This document shows positions 61,302 to 64,000 of a stretch of DNA of 64,000 bases, one piece after another. Numbering within the stretch: the first letter of the stretch is position 1; each line of letters begins with the position of its first letter. The stretch spans positions 992,001-1,056,000 of the forward strand of contig NC_012108.1 of assembly GCF_000020365.1 (NCBI RefSeq), written 5' to 3'. The notes under the pieces were generated by a model that ran no database searches, had not been told where the DNA came from, and saw nothing but the letters and a program-made list of their open reading frames with translations. The position numbers were made by a program, and so were the translations under genes. The stretch is from Desulforapulum autotrophicum HRM2. Its GTDB lineage: Bacteria > Desulfobacterota > Desulfobacteria > Desulfobacterales > Desulfobacteraceae.

Positions 61302-63089
61302 TTACTTGAGGGTGAACCGCTGAACCATGGCATTTAACTGGTTGGCAAGACCGGACAGCTCTGAGGAACTCTCCCTGACCTGGGAGCTGCGGGTGGAGAT
61401 CTCTCCTGCTGACCCGCTTACAACGGCAATATCCCTTGCAACATCTCCTGCAACCTGGGATGTCTGGGCAACGTTTTCCGTGACATCTGCAATGCCCATG
61501 GATGCCTGGGAAACATTTTCAGCTATTTCTCTTGTTGCCGTAGATTGCTCTTCAACAGCTGCGGTAATGGACGACACAATTTCGTTCACGTTATTGATGA
61601 CGTTGGTGATTTCCCTGATGTCGTCGATGGACTCCCGGGTTGAGGTCTGCATATGGTCGATTTTTGAACGGATTTCATTTGTGGCTTCGGATGTCTGATT
61701 GGCAAGGGCCTTGATTTCATTGGCAACCACGGCAAATCCCTTTCCGGCCTCCCCAGCCCGGGCCGCTTCAATGGTAGCGTTCAGGGCCAAGAGATTGGTT
61801 TGTTCTGAGATTTCGGAAATGGTGCCGGTGACATGGCCTATTTGATTGGCTGCCTCATCCAGACTTGCCATCTTCATGGAGGTTTTTTCAGCCCTGGAAA
61901 CAGCGTCATTTGTAATTTTGCGGGATTTTTTTGATTTTGCAGCAATCTCGCTGATGGTGGCGCTCATCTCTTCTGCGGCCGCAGCCACCATGCTAACATT
62001 GGTCGAAGTTTCTTCCACGGCTGCAGCAACGGTATTCATATTACTGCTCATCTCTTCTGCGGCCGCAGCAACCCCATTTGCCAGGTTTGAGGTCTCTTCT
62101 GACTCCCTTGACATGACATCTGCCACATCCTTTAGGTTTGTCGATGAAATCGTTAATCGGTCGGCATTTTTTATGACATCCAGGAACATGGTTCGAAGAT
62201 TGGCAGTCATTTCGTTCATGGCGTTTGCCAGTGCCCCGACTTCATCTTTTTGGCTGATTTCGAAATTATGGGAGAGGTCTCCGGTTGCCATGCGTTTGGC
62301 AAATTTAACCCCCTGGGTGATCGGTCGGGTAATGGATCTTGCCACGAAGAAGAAAACCATGCCGGAAATGAAAAAACCAGCAAGCACAAAAAGTGCGGCC
62401 TTGAGCATCCTGGCCCTGAGGACTGCATCCGCACCATCCAGGGATTGGATCACCTCAAAAGCACCATGGATTTCTCCGGCTTTCCAGTTTTCGATTGTAC
62501 CTCCGGTGGGGTCCTTTCCATCGTTACGCCCCCACAGGGTGGTGGACTGTTCTGGGTCTCCATGGCAGATGAGACACCCCTGGGTCAAACGTACGGGCAG
62601 AAAATAGCGAACGGCGTTTGCTTGTGTGTCAATTACATAATATTCATTCAGGTTTTCGTGTTTGATTTTTTCAAGGGCAGGTCCCTCTATTTTTTCTGGC
62701 AAACCGTAATCCGGCTCATTGTTTGGGTTTCTGGGATTGAACTTGGGTGTCCGGAAGGTGTATCCTCCGGCCTGTGCCTTTCGCATGGTGGCCTTCCAGG
62801 CCGTGACAACGGGAATGGATGCCAGAAGTTTGTCTGTCTCGTTTTTTTCTGCTAAGGATTTTACCATTTCCACGGAAAAGAGTCCCATGTTCCACTTTTC
62901 TTCCATCTCCTCCCTTGTAGACTCGGAAATGAGGCAGATAGCCCGGGCTTTTTCCACAAAGGATTCAATGGTCGTCCGTTTGTCGCTCTTGTAGTAGAGA
63001 AAAAAGAGAACACCAGTGAGAACAGCCATAACGCCTATCCCGGTAAACAAGAACTTTAAAAGAAGAGGTAGATCCCTTAAACGATTCAT
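61302..63089 (-). CDS. Methyl-accepting chemotaxis protein with CxxCH (heme-type) sensor domain
   Basis: This is a 595-residue chemoreceptor. A membrane helix near 13-29 is followed by a periplasmic DUF3365/Tll0287-like domain with the c-type heme motif GCLICHGDP (C172, C175, H176). The second helix is near 230-252, then HAMP ([20 protein letters not shown]) and a long signalling domain with the tip [34 protein letters not shown] (tip in two adjacent blocks). It ends at [11 protein letters not shown] without a CheR-binding pentapeptide. The heme suggests sensing of redox state or a gas such as O2 or NO. It is convergent with BCCT. A relic of a similar gene lies at 57511-57625. Confidence 0.9.
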   Translation of the reverse strand: MNRLRDLPLLLKFLFTGIGVMAVLTGVLFFLYYKSDKRTTIESFVEKARAICLISESTREEMEEKWNMGLFSVEMVKSLAEKNETDKLLASIPVVTAWKATMRKAQAGGYTFRTPKFNPRNPNNEPDYGLPEKIEGPALEKIKHENLNEYYVIDTQANAVRYFLPVRLTQGCLICHGDPEQSTTLWGRNDGKDPTGGTIENWKAGEIHGAFEVIQSLDGADAVLRARMLKAALFVLAGFFISGMVFFFVARSITRPITQGVKFAKRMATGDLSHNFEISQKDEVGALANAMNEMTANLRTMFLDVIKNADRLTISSTNLKDVADVMSRESEETSNLANGVAAAAEEMSSNMNTVAAAVEETSTNVSMVAAAAEEMSATISEIAAKSKKSRKITNDAVSRAEKTSMKMASLDEAANQIGHVTGTISEISEQTNLLALNATIEAARAGEAGKGFAVVANEIKALANQTSEATNEIRSKIDHMQTSTRESIDDIREITNVINNVNEIVSSITAAVEEQSTATREIAENVSQASMGIADVTENVAQTSQVAGDVARDIAVVSGSAGEISTRSSQVRESSSELSGLANQLNAMVQRFTLK

Positions 63090-63384
63090 TATTAGTCCTT
63101 TTTTGCAGGCAGTAGCCTGACCCCATGTAAACAGCCAATCCCGAAAGTTGAGTTAATTCTATAATGGCGCTCGGGCCGTCCTGTAAAAAAGTGTGGGCCT
63201 GATAATAGAAGATGCCAATCGTAATTATTGCAGCTATGCAGGCGAGCTGCAAGATATTTTTTATCTTGTTTAGAAAATCGATTATGCCCGTTCTAAAGGA
63301 TTGTTGCCGGGTTTTTACGAGTGCAGAAAACTTTTTCCTGCCTTTCCGGGTAATTTTTTCACCGTTCCCATGATATTTGTCCAT
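62965..63384 (-). CDS. Possible small membrane protein overlapping the chemoreceptor start
   Basis: A 139-codon frame upstream of the chemoreceptor has a ribosome site (aaaggtcaag) and encodes a basic N-terminus, one membrane helix ([20 protein letters not shown]) and a short soluble part. Its last 41 codons overlap the 5' end of the chemoreceptor gene in another frame, which is unusual. Either the true protein is shorter and a frameshift exposed the overlap, or it is a chance frame. No family is recognised. Confidence 0.35.
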   Translation of the reverse strand: MDKYHGNGEKITRKGRKKFSALVKTRQQSFRTGIIDFLNKIKNILQLACIAAIITIGIFYYQAHTFLQDGPSAIIELTQLSGLAVYMGSGYCLQKRTNNESFKGSTSSFKVLVYRDRRYGCSHWCSLFSLLQERQTDDH

Positions 63385-63458
63385 TTCTTGACCTTTGTGA
63401 TCAGGGTTGTTACAAGTTTCCCAAGGGTATTACATCAATCAGAAAAGGATGAATCAAT

Positions 63459-64000
63459 ATGAAGGTAGGAGTAATCGGGCTTCCCCAGACAGGCAAAAAA
63501 ACCCTGTTTCAAATTCTCACGGGCAGCGAGGTAAAAGAGCGGTCCGGGACGCCAAAGGCTGTGCCGGGAACGGCAGAGATCCTTGACCGGCGGTTTGACC
63601 GCCTGGTCTCCATGTATCAGCCCAAAAAAGAGGCAAGGGCAAGGGTGGACCTTGTGTTGCTTCCCAAGATCGAAAAGGAGACCATTGCAAGGGGTGATCT
63701 GTTCCGGGATATTGTTGACATGGACGCCATCTGCCATGTGGTCAGGGCATTTGAAGACGAGGCCGTCTACCACGCCGAAGGTTCGGTGGACCCGTTGAGG
63801 GATGCTGAAATCGTTAATCAGGAACTTCTTCTCCACGACCAGATCTTTGTTGAAAAAAGGATCGCACGCATCAGGGAGATGATTAAAAAAATCAAGGACG
63901 AGGACCAGGTCAAGGAGCTTGCCCTGATGGAGCGGATGCTTGCCCATCTGGAGGAGGAGAAGCCTTTACGCCTCATGGAGATTTCCTCCGACGATGAAGT
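63459..64000 (+). CDS. YchF/DUF933-like GTPase, 3' truncated by window edge
   Basis: The first 180 residues are present. The protein begins MKVGVIGLPQTGKKTLFQIL; its P-loop GLPQTGKKT differs from the usual GxPNVGKST of YchF/Obg proteins in having Lys-Lys-Thr. RRFDRLVSMYQPKKEARAR, FRDIVDMDAICHVVRAFEDE and VEKRIARIREMIKKIKDED follow the YchF layout of a nucleotide domain with a coiled-coil insert. The NKxE-type base-recognition motif and TGS domain would lie beyond the window or may be altered. YchF members are ribosome-associated ATPases; the role of this divergent form is unknown. The ribosome site aaaagga precedes the ATG. Confidence 0.8.
   Translation, partial: MKVGVIGLPQTGKKTLFQILTGSEVKERSGTPKAVPGTAEILDRRFDRLVSMYQPKKEARARVDLVLLPKIEKETIARGDLFRDIVDMDAICHVVRAFEDEAVYHAEGSVDPLRDAEIVNQELLLHDQIFVEKRIARIREMIKKIKDEDQVKELALMERMLAHLEEEKPLRLMEISSDDE

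Overview
The window reads as a chromosomal segment of an anaerobic, sulfate-reducing Desulfobacteraceae-type deltaproteobacterium (Desulfobacterium/Desulforapulum-like). This is inferred from gene content: an electron-bifurcating NfnAB pair, CooT with DUF3842, a Dcu-type fumarate/succinate carrier, fatty-acyl-CoA activation and oxidation genes, and a non-pyrrolysine MttB-type methyltransferase with a BCCT carrier. No rRNA, tRNA, CRISPR array, prophage or intact insertion sequence was seen. Gene order is loose, with short operons separated by gaps that hold structured DNA repeats.

Layout. 1-4 kb: end of a LacI-type regulator, phosphoglucomutase, DcuB-like carrier. 4.1-8.5 kb: a palindromic element, a zinc-ribbon protein, then a nitrogenase-like pair in which the NifH-type ATPase and NifD-type subunit are one polypeptide, overlapped by a NifK-type subunit. 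8.6-14.7 kb: periplasmic MsrAB, an acyl-CoA ligase, a second palindromic element, a PAS-GGDEF protein frameshifted in a run of ten G, a CBM9-like protein, a DHFR-like reductase. 15-21.5 kb: NfnAB, CooT/DUF3842, an FAD protein, a CoA-transferase/GNAT fusion. 21.7-26.2 kb: acyl-CoA synthetase, acyl-CoA dehydrogenase and TetR regulator. 26.3-31.7 kb: a dihydrouridine synthase, then an SPFH membrane protein with a double-AAA+ Lon-like protease. 31.7-33.0 kb: a gap holding three structured repeats and a TetR-type palindrome. 33-46 kb: an unknown four-repeat membrane protein, an MFS/YcaO/TonB-receptor series, uvrA, hydrolases and a beta-propeller protein. 47-53 kb: a compact operon with dusB, a PLP enzyme, a YprB-like nuclease and a B12-type radical SAM protein. 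53-55 kb: a short Rho paralogue coupled to an omega-amidase. 55.5-63.4 kb: a zinc-ribbon/HAMP sensor with a PhnD-like binding protein, a chemoreceptor relic, MttB, BCCT and a heme-motif chemoreceptor. The window ends inside a YchF-like GTPase gene.

The best candidates for something new are: (i) the fused nitrogenase-like HD-K pair, which keeps the Fe-protein and NifD P-cluster cysteines but appears to lack the FeMo-cofactor ligands; (ii) the SPFH plus AAA-AAA-Lon pair; and (iii) at least three families of structured intergenic elements, two of which show compensatory base changes between copies. All functional statements come from motifs and family knowledge read by eye; no database search was run.
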